Made by a program: the position numbers and the translations under genes. This document shows, one piece after another, positions 36,533-45,422 of a stretch of 64,000 nucleotides of DNA. The DNA comes from Bacteroidota bacterium (GTDB taxonomy: Bacteria; Bacteroidota; Bacteroidia; Chitinophagales; Chitinophagaceae). Location of the stretch: contig JADJZY010000005.1 of NCBI GenBank assembly GCA_016715505.1, forward strand, positions 144,405-208,404, read 5' to 3'. Numbering within the stretch: position 1 is the first letter of the stretch; the number at the start of each line of letters is the position of its first letter. The notes below the pieces were generated by a model, which was given only the letters and a program-made list of their open reading frames with translations, was not told the origin of the DNA and did no database searches.

Positions 36533-38524
36533 ATGATGATGCGGAATAGTAAAAATATCAGTCAGGCTTTAGTACCTTCGTTTGCAGTGGGACAATTGGA
36601 AATATTGAAGTCATTAACCCCACGAAGGTTATTACGGGGAAAGTTCGTTTCGAAATGGATCGTGCTCCTGATTGATTTATGCCTCATTGCTACCTCTCTT
36701 TTAATTGCATATACCTTACAAACTAAACTAGCTGTTTATGCGCTGAGTTTTATTGATTATTACAAGGCCTTGATTGGGGTGCTGATTTTTTCACTCATTG
36801 GTCATCTTATTTTTCGCCCCCATGAGGGTATTATCCGGCATACCGGGATTTATGATATCAAGGTTCTGTTTTTCGCCCGCAGTTTATCTCTGGTGTTGAA
36901 TCTTACCTTCATTGGATTTGTAGCGCCTCGTTTACATTGGGATGCCTATGCTGTTCCCTTTAATGTGGCAGCCATTCATTACTTCCTAAGCCTTTATTTA
37001 TTGATTCAATTCCGTTTGGGAATACGGTTTATTTTTAATCAGGGTAAACGGGCCAGACGAAAACCAAAAATCATCATTTACGGTTCCGGTGAGTCGGGCC
37101 GATTAACATATGATGCGGTTTCTCCTTTTTATGATGTCACGGCTTTTTTAGATGATAACTCCAGCCTTAAAGGGAAAATTCTCAAAGGCATCAAGATTTT
37201 GAATTTCGATACGGATATGGATACCTTGGTTGAAAAATATGATATCAGCCAATTGATTATTTCCATCCAAAATATTTCGAGTTACAAGAAGCGTGAAATA
37301 ATCGATAAATGTTTGAAGTATAAGGTAGAGGTAAAAGTTGTGCCTCCGATTGACCATTGGTTAAATGGACAACTCACAACTGCCCAAATTAAAAACGTAA
37401 AGATTGAAGAACTTCTTGGTCGGGATGTGATCACCCTGAATAAAGATATCATTGCATCAGAAGTCAACGGAAAACATATTTTGGTAACCGGTGCTGCCGG
37501 TAGTATTGGTTCTGAATTAGTCCGTCAGATTCTGAAATTTAGTCCGGCCCACGTGATTTTACTCGATCAGGCGGAAACACCCTTGCACAATCTGGAATTG
37601 GAAATTCGTAAGCAGGTCAATGATAAAAATATTCAATGCACTGCACTACTCGCTGATATTCGCGATCAGGTATTGCTTAGAAAAGTTTTTACTGATCATC
37701 CTATTGAAATTATTTTTCATGCTGCTGCTTATAAGCATGTGCCCGCTATCGAATTAAATCCTTTGCAAGCCCTTCAGGTCAATATTCTGGGCACCCGAAA
37801 TGTTGCCGATTTAGCGGATGAATTCAGGGTGCAAAAAATGGTCTTTATCTCTACAGATAAGGCCGTAAATCCCACTAATGTGATGGGTGCTACCAAAAGG
37901 GTGGCCGAAATGTATGTTCAGAGCAAGAATAAAATTTCTCAAACAGCTTATATCACAACCCGTTTCGGAAATGTACTAGGTTCCAATGGCTCGGTAATTC
38001 CTCTGTTTAAAAGGCAAATTGAGCAAGGAGGACCCATAACGGTCACACATCCTGATGTAACCCGATATTTTATGACAATTCCCGAAGCCTGTCAATTGGT
38101 TCTGGATGCCGGAGTCATGGGTAAAGGCGGAGAGATTTTTGTGTTCGATATGGGTGATTCAGTCAAGATTGTTGATTTGGCTGAAAAAATGATCCAATTG
38201 TCCGGATTAACGCCTGGTAAGGATATCAAAATTGAATTCACCGGATTACGTCCTGGGGAAAAACTTTATGAGGAATTGCTCAACGATCAGGAATCCATTT
38301 TGCCGACTCACCATGATAAAATCATGATCGCACGTGTGATTGAGTATGAATACACAAAAATTAGTCAGTCTATCCATGAAATGGAACAAAAAGGCCGCTC
38401 ATCGCCTGATAATCACGAAATGGTATTGATGCTCAAAGCCCTCGTTCCTGAATATATCAGTCAGAACTCACCTTACGATCATTTAGTGGCAGATTTGAAA
38501 ATGGCTCCGGCGCTTGCCCGATAA
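36533..38524 (+). CDS. Membrane UDP-GlcNAc 4,6-dehydratase (WbpM/PglF/CapD-like)
   Basis: A 663-aa two-part protein. Residues about 40-160 hold four membrane segments, then a CoA-binding-like Rossmann region (IIIYGSGESGRL), then the catalytic SDR domain with VTGAAGSIGSELVRQ (about residue 319) and STDKAVNPTNVMGATKR. WbpM-type enzymes dehydrate UDP-GlcNAc to UDP-4-keto-6-deoxy-GlcNAc. It is the second dehydratase of the locus beside the soluble LegB-like one. It ends the long operon; a 168-bp gap separates it from wza. Confidence 0.88.
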   Translation: MMMRNSKNISQALVPSFAVGQLEILKSLTPRRLLRGKFVSKWIVLLIDLCLIATSLLIAYTLQTKLAVYALSFIDYYKALIGVLIFSLIGHLIFRPHEGIIRHTGIYDIKVLFFARSLSLVLNLTFIGFVAPRLHWDAYAVPFNVAAIHYFLSLYLLIQFRLGIRFIFNQGKRARRKPKIIIYGSGESGRLTYDAVSPFYDVTAFLDDNSSLKGKILKGIKILNFDTDMDTLVEKYDISQLIISIQNISSYKKREIIDKCLKYKVEVKVVPPIDHWLNGQLTTAQIKNVKIEELLGRDVITLNKDIIASEVNGKHILVTGAAGSIGSELVRQILKFSPAHVILLDQAETPLHNLELEIRKQVNDKNIQCTALLADIRDQVLLRKVFTDHPIEIIFHAAAYKHVPAIELNPLQALQVNILGTRNVADLADEFRVQKMVFISTDKAVNPTNVMGATKRVAEMYVQSKNKISQTAYITTRFGNVLGSNGSVIPLFKRQIEQGGPITVTHPDVTRYFMTIPEACQLVLDAGVMGKGGEIFVFDMGDSVKIVDLAEKMIQLSGLTPGKDIKIEFTGLRPGEKLYEELLNDQESILPTHHDKIMIARVIEYEYTKISQSIHEMEQKGRSSPDNHEMVLMLKALVPEYISQNSPYDHLVADLKMAPALAR

Positions 38525-38692
38525 ACCAAGGCTGCAAAGGAAGGGTTAAAAAGGCCTGCAAGTGCTCCTTAACATAGGTTGAACAAACAAATTGCAGTAA
38601 CTTGCCCCACCTTTCCGAAATCAGGTATTTTGGCCTAAAAGTGATGCCTGCACAGCAAGAAAGTTACAGATAACCCAGACCATATTTTATAT
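38525..38692 (+). promoter_or_regulatory. Intergenic region upstream of wza-wzc, possible promoter
   Basis: This 168-bp gap is the largest break inside the polysaccharide locus. A weak match to the Bacteroidota promoter pattern (TTG followed about 20 bases later by a TA-N2-TTTG-like box) is seen around 38,610-38,635 (TTG, then GGTATTTTGG). No strong hairpin terminator after the dehydratase gene was found. A separate promoter for wza-wzc is plausible but not shown. Confidence 0.25.
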
Positions 38693-39466
38693 ATGAAAAA
38701 GTACTTATTTCCCTCTTTTACAATCACTTTAAGCGTGTTTCTTTATTCGATGTTCAGTTCCTGTATACCGCGTAAAGATTATGTGTATTTCCAAAAGGCT
38801 TCCATGCCTGATTCGATGCGTAAAAATTGATTCGATTTTTATCAACCAGCCGTATTGCGCACCGATGATCAGATTTCGATTTTCGTTTCTGCGCTGAATC
38901 CGGAAGCGGTTAAGCCATTTAACTTAAATCAAACAACCAATCAGTCAGCTTCCAATTACCTCATTGATGCCGATGGTATGATTGAATTCCCGGTTTTAGG
39001 ACGTGTTGAGGTAGCCGGTTTAACAACGGTTGAAGCCACAGAAATGTTGAAAAAAAGGTTGCTACAATATATCAACAACCCGATCGTGAATGTGCGGCTC
39101 ACCAATTTTAAATTCACCATTCTGGGTGAAGTACGTGCTCCTGGCGTTTATACGGTGAATCAAGAACGACTCACCTTACCAGAAGCGATTGGTATGGCGC
39201 GTGATCTCGATATCATGGGTATTTATAAAAATGTTCGGGTGATTCGTGAAGAAAATGGTATTCGAACAGAAACCCATGTCAATTTTACTTCCGACAGTAT
39301 TTTTCATTCACCGGTATATTATGTCCGACAAAACGATTTGATTTACATTGAACCCCATAACCGAAAAATTAACCGAACCACGGATAATTTGCGTTACTGG
39401 ACAGTTACCATGTCTACCACCTCGTTTCTGATCAATATGTACTTTATCCTAACCCGCAATAACTAA
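38693..39466 (+). CDS. wza: Polysaccharide export outer-membrane lipoprotein Wza, with in-frame TGA
   Basis: An export lipoprotein of about 257 aa. Residues 1-24 form a lipoprotein signal ending at Cys24 (MFSSC). The Poly_export domain follows (DDQISIFVSALNPEA, then GMIEFPVLGRVEVAGLTTVEA) with SLBB-like repeats (FTILGEVRAPGVYTV). The frame starting at ATG 38,693 meets a TGA at 38,828-38,830 and continues in the same frame as FDFYQPAVLRTDD. Removing the three bases TGA gives RKNFDFYQP, so a 3-nt insertion or a substitution would explain it. TGA is a normal stop elsewhere here. A C-terminal hydrophobic segment is present. Confidence 0.83.
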
Positions 39467-39470
39467 TTTC

Positions 39471-41933
39471 ATGCAGTCTGAAAAACAGGAATTTCAAGTC
39501 AACGATAGTAATCAGGACAGTACCGTTTCGTCGTTTAATATCAAATTTGTCATTGGTATTTTACTGCAACATTGGATTTGGTTTTTACTGAGTCTGGTTA
39601 TCTGTTTCCTGATCGCTTTTGTATACCTGCGCTACCAAAATCCCATTTTTGAGATGGAGGCTACCGTGCTTGTGCATGACGATAAGCAGGGTGGCACTGA
39701 GTTATCGGCCCTACAACAGTTGGGTTTGGTAAAAGGGTCTGTTTCAACTTTATCCAATGAACTGGAAATTTATAAATCAAGATTCTTAATGACCCGTGTT
39801 GTTCGTGAATTGGATTTGCAGGTTTCGTATTTTACAAAAGGCAATGTGATTGATCGCGAGGTTTATAAATCCCGACCTTTTAAAGTGATTTTTTTAACCA
39901 AGCCTGAATTGTTCCGACGGATGTCCGGTTCGATGTCGATTACCATCAAGTCACCCAATTCATTTGAAATTAAAGACAAAATTTTTGAAGGCGAAAAACT
40001 TTTTGGAGATACGGTCAAAACGAGTTTGGGATGGATCACCCTCAAGCCTGAATTAAAACAAATAAAACCCTGGTTGAATCGGGAAATCAAGGTGAAAATA
40101 TCACCGGAGAAATCAGCCGTGAATCGATATCTCAGTTCATTGGCTTTAAAGCCTATCAACAAATCTTCGAACGTGGTATTGATGACCTTGCGGGATCGGG
40201 ATATCGCCAAAGGTCAGGACGTACTCAATAACCTCATCAAACAACGAAATGAAGATGCGATTGAAGACAAGAACTTAATATCCAGAAATACATCCGATTT
40301 TATCAATGAGCGCTTGGCTTATATCACCTCTGAATTGGCTGATGTAGAAGGTCAGGAACAAGGCTTTAAACAAAGCCATAATATTGTTGACCTGGAAGCA
40401 CAGGCGCGGATGAGTATGGAAACTGACAGACAGGTTGACCAAAAACTGTCTGAAATGAATACCCAATTCAAGCTGGCAGAATATGTTTACAATTACGTAC
40501 TATCTCACAATAACAATACAGATCTGATTCCTGCGAATTTGGGTTTACAAGATGCAGCAAGTGCCGGTTATATTTCGACTATCAATCAATTGATTTTGGA
40601 AAGAAATAAATTGATGAAATCATCTACGGTGGAGAATCCAATCATTGAAGGTATTGATGATCAAATAGGTTCACTTCGTCAGAATCTGATAGAAAGTATC
40701 ACCAATTTTAAAAGCACCATGAATATTCGCAAAAGCGATTTGTCTAGTTACGGATCAGGCTTTGCGTCTAAAATGGCTTCTGTGCCGAGTGAAACACGTC
40801 AATCACGTTCCATTGAGCGACAAAAACAAATCAAAGAACAATTGTATTTGTACCTGTTACAAAAAAGAGAGGAAACAAACATCTCATTGGCCGCTACCGT
40901 AGCCAGTGTAAAAGTGATTGATGAAGCATATAGTAACGGGATCGTGGTATCGCCGGATAAGAAAAATATTTACACTGCTGCTTTTGTATTGGGATTGTTT
41001 TTTCCGTCGATTTTGATTTATCTGAAACAGTTGCTCGATACCAAAGTTCATGGTAAACGTGATTTGGAAAAACTCAATATTCCATTCATCGGGGATATTC
41101 CGAAAACAGATGATGAACAGAAATTGGTAATCACCAAAGGTCAAAACAGCAATATTGCTGAGTCCTTCAGATTATTGCGAACCAACCTCGAATTTTTACT
41201 GTCCAAACATGTTAAAGATGCCAAGGTGATATTTGTAACATCCACTTTGGCCAAGGAGGGTAAATCCTTTGTGGCCTTGAATTTGGCCTCTACCATAAGT
41301 TTGACCGGTAAAAAGGTACTCCTGGTGGGGATGGACTTACGCGCTCCTAAAATTTTGGAATATATTAGTTTGGAAGAACGAAAAGGGATTTCTAATTATG
41401 TATCCGAACAGGATTTAAACCTGAGCGATTTGATCCTTAAGAAACCTTTGAAAGAAAATATTGATTTCCTTCCATCCGGTGATATCCCGCCAAATCCGGC
41501 CGAATTGTTGATGCATCCTCGGGTAGAGCAAATGTTCGCAGAGATTAGTCAGATGTACGATTACATTATTGTGGATACAGCTCCGGTCGGACTGGTGACT
41601 GATACTCTCTTGATTAGTCAGTATGCGGATTCGTTTATTTATGTGGTACGAACCCATGTGCTCGACAAACGATTGTTGCATATACCTCATGCGATGTATC
41701 TCGACAAACGTTTACCAAACATGGCCGTATTACTCAATGGTTCTGAAAGTAAAAAAGGCTACGGCTATGGTTATGGCTATGGTTACGGTTATGGCTACGG
41801 CTATGGTTACGGCTACGGATATGGAAAAGGTGCTTACGGCTATGGTTATGGGTATGGTTACGGAAAAGAAGAGGAGCCGAAAACCAAAGTCGAAAAATTC
41901 AAGGCTTGGTTAAAGGACCTACGAAAAAAATAA
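39471..41933 (+). CDS. wzc: BY-kinase polysaccharide co-polymerase Wzc
   Basis: An 820-aa inner-membrane protein: N-terminal Wzz domain with a membrane helix (about residues 30-52), long periplasmic coiled coil, a second helix (about 500-520) and a cytoplasmic tyrosine kinase. Kinase motifs are Walker A (STLAKEGKSF, about 590), Walker A' (VGMDLRAPK, about 622) and Walker B (IIVDTAPVG, about 700). The usual Tyr-rich tail is a near-perfect Tyr-Gly repeat with 16 tyrosines, then a Lys/Glu-rich end. It controls chain length and export together with Wza, 5 bp upstream. A Wzc beside a Wzm/Wzt exporter is noteworthy. Confidence 0.92.
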   Translation: MQSEKQEFQVNDSNQDSTVSSFNIKFVIGILLQHWIWFLLSLVICFLIAFVYLRYQNPIFEMEATVLVHDDKQGGTELSALQQLGLVKGSVSTLSNELEIYKSRFLMTRVVRELDLQVSYFTKGNVIDREVYKSRPFKVIFLTKPELFRRMSGSMSITIKSPNSFEIKDKIFEGEKLFGDTVKTSLGWITLKPELKQIKPWLNREIKVKISPEKSAVNRYLSSLALKPINKSSNVVLMTLRDRDIAKGQDVLNNLIKQRNEDAIEDKNLISRNTSDFINERLAYITSELADVEGQEQGFKQSHNIVDLEAQARMSMETDRQVDQKLSEMNTQFKLAEYVYNYVLSHNNNTDLIPANLGLQDAASAGYISTINQLILERNKLMKSSTVENPIIEGIDDQIGSLRQNLIESITNFKSTMNIRKSDLSSYGSGFASKMASVPSETRQSRSIERQKQIKEQLYLYLLQKREETNISLAATVASVKVIDEAYSNGIVVSPDKKNIYTAAFVLGLFFPSILIYLKQLLDTKVHGKRDLEKLNIPFIGDIPKTDDEQKLVITKGQNSNIAESFRLLRTNLEFLLSKHVKDAKVIFVTSTLAKEGKSFVALNLASTISLTGKKVLLVGMDLRAPKILEYISLEERKGISNYVSEQDLNLSDLILKKPLKENIDFLPSGDIPPNPAELLMHPRVEQMFAEISQMYDYIIVDTAPVGLVTDTLLISQYADSFIYVVRTHVLDKRLLHIPHAMYLDKRLPNMAVLLNGSESKKGYGYGYGYGYGYGYGYGYGYGYGKGAYGYGYGYGYGKEEEPKTKVEKFKAWLKDLRKK
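41757..41864 (+). repeat. Tyr-Gly codon repeat in wzc tail
   Basis: A 6-bp coding repeat alternating Gly and Tyr codons. The first run has 11 Tyr and, after KGA, a second run has 5. Synonymous codons (GGC/GGT/GGA/GGG, TAC/TAT) are mixed, so the peptide, not the DNA, appears to be conserved. It is the presumed autophosphorylation cluster. Confidence 0.9.
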
Positions 41934-41959
41934 TTTGAATGCGCTAGGCATGCTTTGAA

Positions 41960-42055
41960 TCAAGCTGATGCTGCGGCAAGGATAGAAACGGAAAGCCCGG
42001 ATACCGCGATAGCGGGAGAGGACTTGCAGTGGATAGCCTGCCCGGCCGCCCAAAT
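41960..42055 (+). ncRNA. Candidate structured RNA downstream of wzc
   Basis: About 95 nt of ordered, GC-richer sequence in an otherwise AT-rich gap. It contains GCGGCAAGGATAGAAACGG and AAAGCCCGG, a small CCGC-GATA-GCGG hairpin (42,004-42,015), then GAGGACTTGCAGTGGATAGC and CCGGCCGCC. The outer GCGGC and GCCGC segments could close a long stem around the hairpin, and two GGATAG-type internal motifs face each other. I recall closely similar sequences between genes in many Bacteroidota, possibly the Flavo-1 RNA class; that identification is from memory and needs a covariance-model search. It is followed at once by a terminator. Confidence 0.5.
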
Positions 42056-42080
42056 AAGTTTTCTCTTCAAGAATAAACTG

Positions 42081-42110
42081 AAACGCTCCTGAAAAGGGGC
42101 GTTTTTGTTT
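42081..42110 (+). terminator. Rho-independent terminator after the polysaccharide operon / candidate RNA
   Basis: AAACGCTCC pairs with GGGGCGTTT (one G-U) around a TGAAAA loop, followed by a T-rich run. It ends transcription from wzc or from the candidate RNA just upstream. Confidence 0.75.
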
Positions 42111-42255
42111 AGATGAAAAAGGGAGCAATCGCCTCAAATAGGCCTTTGGAAAAAATGTAAAAAATTTGTTAGCATCGAAATTCAATCCTATATTGGTGCA
42201 TTAAAAGCTGGGTGAAATTGCAAGGTGCCCGGCATACAAAATAAAAAAAAGCGAA

Positions 42256-44881
42256 ATGAAAATTTTAGAGATTAAGGTCATGAAGGGGCCGAATTACTGG
42301 AGTGTGCGCCGGCATAAATTGGTGGTGATGTTATTGGATTTGGAAGATTTGGAACAAAAGCCTACTGATAAAATTCCGGGTTTTTTGGAGCGCATTAAAA
42401 ATATGTTTCCGACCATGTTCAGTCATCGTTGCAGCGAAGGCGTAGAAGGCGGATTTTTTACCCGGGTTGAAGAAGGCACCTGGATGGGACATGTGATTGA
42501 ACATATTGCGCTCGAGTTACAAACCCTCGCCGGCATGGAAACCGGATTTGGACGTACACGGAGCACCAGTAAAGAAGGGGTGTATCATGTGGTGTTTTCT
42601 TACATCGAAGAAGAGGTAGGAAAAGCAACAGCTACAGCATCTGTTGAAATTGCCCGTCGTTTGGTGGAAGGAGAAGATTTTGACATCAATGGATTTATAC
42701 AGGAGTTGCGCGAAATCAGAGAAAAAGTACGCTTAGGGCCTAGCACGGGCTCTATCGTTACCGAAGCGATTCATCGAGGAATACCCTGGATTCGATTAAA
42801 TAAAAATTCACTGGTGCAGTTGGGATACGGAATGAATCAACGTCGTATTCAGGCTACTGTTGCAAGTACAACCAGCAATATTGCCGTTGAAATTGCCTGC
42901 GATAAAGAGGATACTAAAAATCTTTTGGAAGCTGCTGAAGTGCCTGTTCCAAGAGGACGAATCATTTATACCGAAGAAGAACTGGAAGCAGCCATTAAAC
43001 GAATTGGTTACCCGGTGGTACTAAAACCTATTAACGGAAATCATGGACGAGGAGCCACCACAAATATCAAAGATTGGGGCAGTGCTCAACTCGCTTTTGA
43101 AATTGCCAAAAAACATTCGAGAGCCATTATCTGTGAGAAATTTATAACCGGATACGATTTTCGTTTGTTGGTGATTAACTACAAATTTATTTGTGCCGCC
43201 CGACGCACTCCGGCTTGTGTAACGGGAGATGGGAAAAGCACTTTACAACAATTAATTGATGCCGTGAATGCGGATCCAAGAAGGGGCTACGGACATGAAA
43301 AAGTGCTGACTCAAATGAAAGGAGATGCGGTCACCGAAAAAATATTGGCAGATAAAGAATTGACATTGGATAGCATTATCCCAAAAGGGGAGGAGTTGAT
43401 GTTAAAACCGACCGCGAATTTGAGTACCGGAGGAACTTCTACGGATGTCACCGATTTTGTACATCCCAATAATATATTTCTGGCCGAAAGAATCGCCCGA
43501 ATCATTGGACTGGATATTTGCGGAATTGATATTATGGCACCGGACTTATCGACCCCGCTCGAAGAAAACGGAGGTGCTGTGTTGGAAGTGAATGCTGCTC
43601 CGGGATTTAGAATGCATATTGAACCGAGTGAAGGTTTGGCAAGAAATGTGGCAGAACCGGTGATTGATATGTTGTATCCGCCGGGGAGCTCGGCTCGTAT
43701 ACCCATCATAGGAATTACAGGAACCAATGGTAAAACAACCACAACGCGCTTAACGGCTCATTTGGTGAAAAGTATGGGACATAAGGTTGGTTTTACGACC
43801 AGCGATGGGGTTTATATTCAAAATCAAATGATGATGAAGGGCGACTGTACAGGGCCCATTAGTGCTGAGTTTGTGTTGAAAGACCCTACAGTCGATTTTG
43901 CTGTTCTAGAATGTGCCAGAGGGGGTATTTTAAGAGCGGGCTTAGGTTTTCATCGCTGTGATATTGGCATTGTGACCAATATCAGCGCTGATCATTTGGG
44001 TTTGGGCGGCATTGATACTGTTGAGCAATTGGCCCGGGTAAAATCGGTGGTTGTTCAGAGTGTGATGCCCGAAGGATTTGCCATATTGAATGCGGATGAT
44101 GATTTGGTCTATAAAATGCGTGAAGGATTGGAATGTCATGTCGCATTTTTTAGTTGTGATCCGAAAAGCAAACGTATCAAGGAGCATTGCAGTAAAAATG
44201 GAATTGCTGCCGTGTACGATGAGCAAACCGATATGATTTACATACAAAAGGGGGCATGGAAAATTCAAATAGATAAAGCCCATCAAATTCCGCTCACCCA
44301 AAGTGGAAAGGCCCTGTTTAATGTGATGAATATTATGCCTGCTGTGTTGGCGGGGCTATCTCCGTGGATTTACCGTTGTGGACATCCGTCAGGCGTTACA
44401 AACATTTATTCCTAGTCCGGCTCAAACCCCTGGAAGAATGAATCTGTTTCAGTTTAAAAACTTCCAGGTGCTTGCAGACTATGCGCACAACCCGGCTGGT
44501 TTTGCAGTATTAAAAGCCTACGTTGATAAAGTGCAGGCCTCACGGAAAATTGGTATCATTTCCGGAACCGGCGATCGACGAGATGAAGATATCCGTGACC
44601 TGGGCGAAATAGCCGCGAATATGTTTGATGAAATCATCATTCGTCAGGATAAACATTTGCGTGGAAGAACCGAAGACAATATCATTCAACTATTAACTGA
44701 GGGTATTCAACGCAAAAAACCGGATATGCCGGTTCAGGTGATATTAAAAGAATTGGAGGCCATTGACCATGCCGTAAAAAATGCCCCTAAGGATTCCTTT
44801 ATTGTGATTTGTAGTGATGTTGTGACAGATGCCCTGAACTATATTCAGAAATTGAAGAACGATGAAGATACTCAATCCTGA
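42256..44881 (+). CDS. cphA: Cyanophycin synthetase, one frameshift
   Basis: About 874 aa when repaired, the normal CphA1 length. It has an N-terminal domain (residues about 1-160), an ATP-grasp domain that adds aspartate to the growing backbone (about 170-470), and a Mur-ligase-like domain that adds arginine, with P-loop GITGTNGKTTTTR near residue 485. The frame breaks at about 44,352-44,354: removing one G from a GGGG run restores YLRGFTVVDIRQALQTF and the C-terminal part with ADYAHNP and SGTGDRRDEDI. The product, multi-L-arginyl-poly-aspartate, is a nitrogen store. No cyanophycinase gene lies beside it. A 320-bp gap and terminator separate it from the polysaccharide locus. Confidence 0.9.
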
Positions 44882-44900
44882 GTATTGTTTTTGTATAATA

Positions 44901-44931
44901 AAAAACCGCCAAACAAATTGGCGGTTTTTTT
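44901..44931. terminator. Bidirectional rho-independent terminator
   Basis: A strong hairpin, AAACCGCCAA-ACAAA-TTGGCGGTTT, flanked by A and T runs on both sides. It lies between cphA (+) and the Cys-rich gene (-), which are convergent, and can serve both. Confidence 0.88.
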
Positions 44932-44985
44932 ATGATTGAATTCATTTGAAGCCAACCTGAAATTCAGGATGCAACAAACTCTGAA

Positions 44986-45303
44986 TTAACGTGTTCCCTG
45001 AACTGGAGCAGCTTCACCTTTCTTTTGGCAACAAGCTTTTCCACCTTCTTTTTTCTGACAAGATGGTGCTGATGCTGAAGCGTCGCTGGCTGGTGTTGCA
45101 TCTGCAGAAGCAGTGCCACCTTTTTTACAACAGGCTTTACCTTGAGCGCCGGTTTTTTCACCAGAACAAGCTTTGCCTTCTTCTTTTTTAGCACAAGCTT
45201 CTGTTTTTTTCTCACATGAAGCTTTGTCTTTACAACATTTTTTTTCTGCGAACATTGTGCTTGTAGCAAACAAGGCCAATGCAATAAATAATATCTTTTT
45301 CAT
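44986..45303 (-). CDS. Small exported Cys/Lys-rich protein
   Basis: A 105-aa protein with a clear signal peptide (MKKILFIALALFATSTMFA) and a mature part dominated by Lys, Cys, Ala, Ser and Glu. Ten cysteines occur, mostly as CC or single C flanked by Lys (KKCCKDK, GKACC), and a central Ala/Ser/Asp/Thr linker separates two Cys clusters. I do not recognise a named family. The composition suggests metal binding or a redox role in the periplasm, similar in style to metallothionein-like exported proteins; this is inference. A longer ORF in another frame on the same strand is a shadow. Confidence 0.65.
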   Translation of the reverse strand: MKKILFIALALFATSTMFAEKKCCKDKASCEKKTEACAKKEEGKACSGEKTGAQGKACCKKGGTASADATPASDASASAPSCQKKEGGKACCQKKGEAAPVQGTR

Positions 45304-45422
45304 TGTTCAATTAATTGTTTAATCAAATGTAAGCGATTTTGCAGAATACGGAATCTATTTTCTCAACATTAACAATTCATGGGAGGGGGAGCTTCAAACA
45401 AATTCGATTCCTTTGCAAACCA
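45304..45422. promoter_or_regulatory. Divergent intergenic region
   Basis: A 119-bp spacer between the Cys-rich gene (-) and the EamA transporter (+). It should contain both promoters. No promoter box is strong enough to name. Confidence 0.3.

Noticed and set aside
34310..38830. Recoding of TAG or TGA as sense codons
   Set aside because: TGA and TAG terminate many intact genes in this window at the expected places, so an altered code is not supported.
41757..41864. The Tyr-Gly DNA repeat as a CRISPR-like or minisatellite element
   Set aside because: It is in frame in wzc, ends the kinase as expected, and has no spacers; synonymous codon variation shows protein-level conservation.
43311..43742. 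143-aa minus-strand ORF inside cphA
   Set aside because: It is antisense to the conserved ATP-grasp and Mur-ligase region; no independent coding signature.
44964..45284. Second minus-strand frame over the Cys-rich gene, rich in Lys and Val
   Set aside because: Low-complexity shadow of the Cys-rich frame, with no signal peptide; the frame starting at 45,303 has one.
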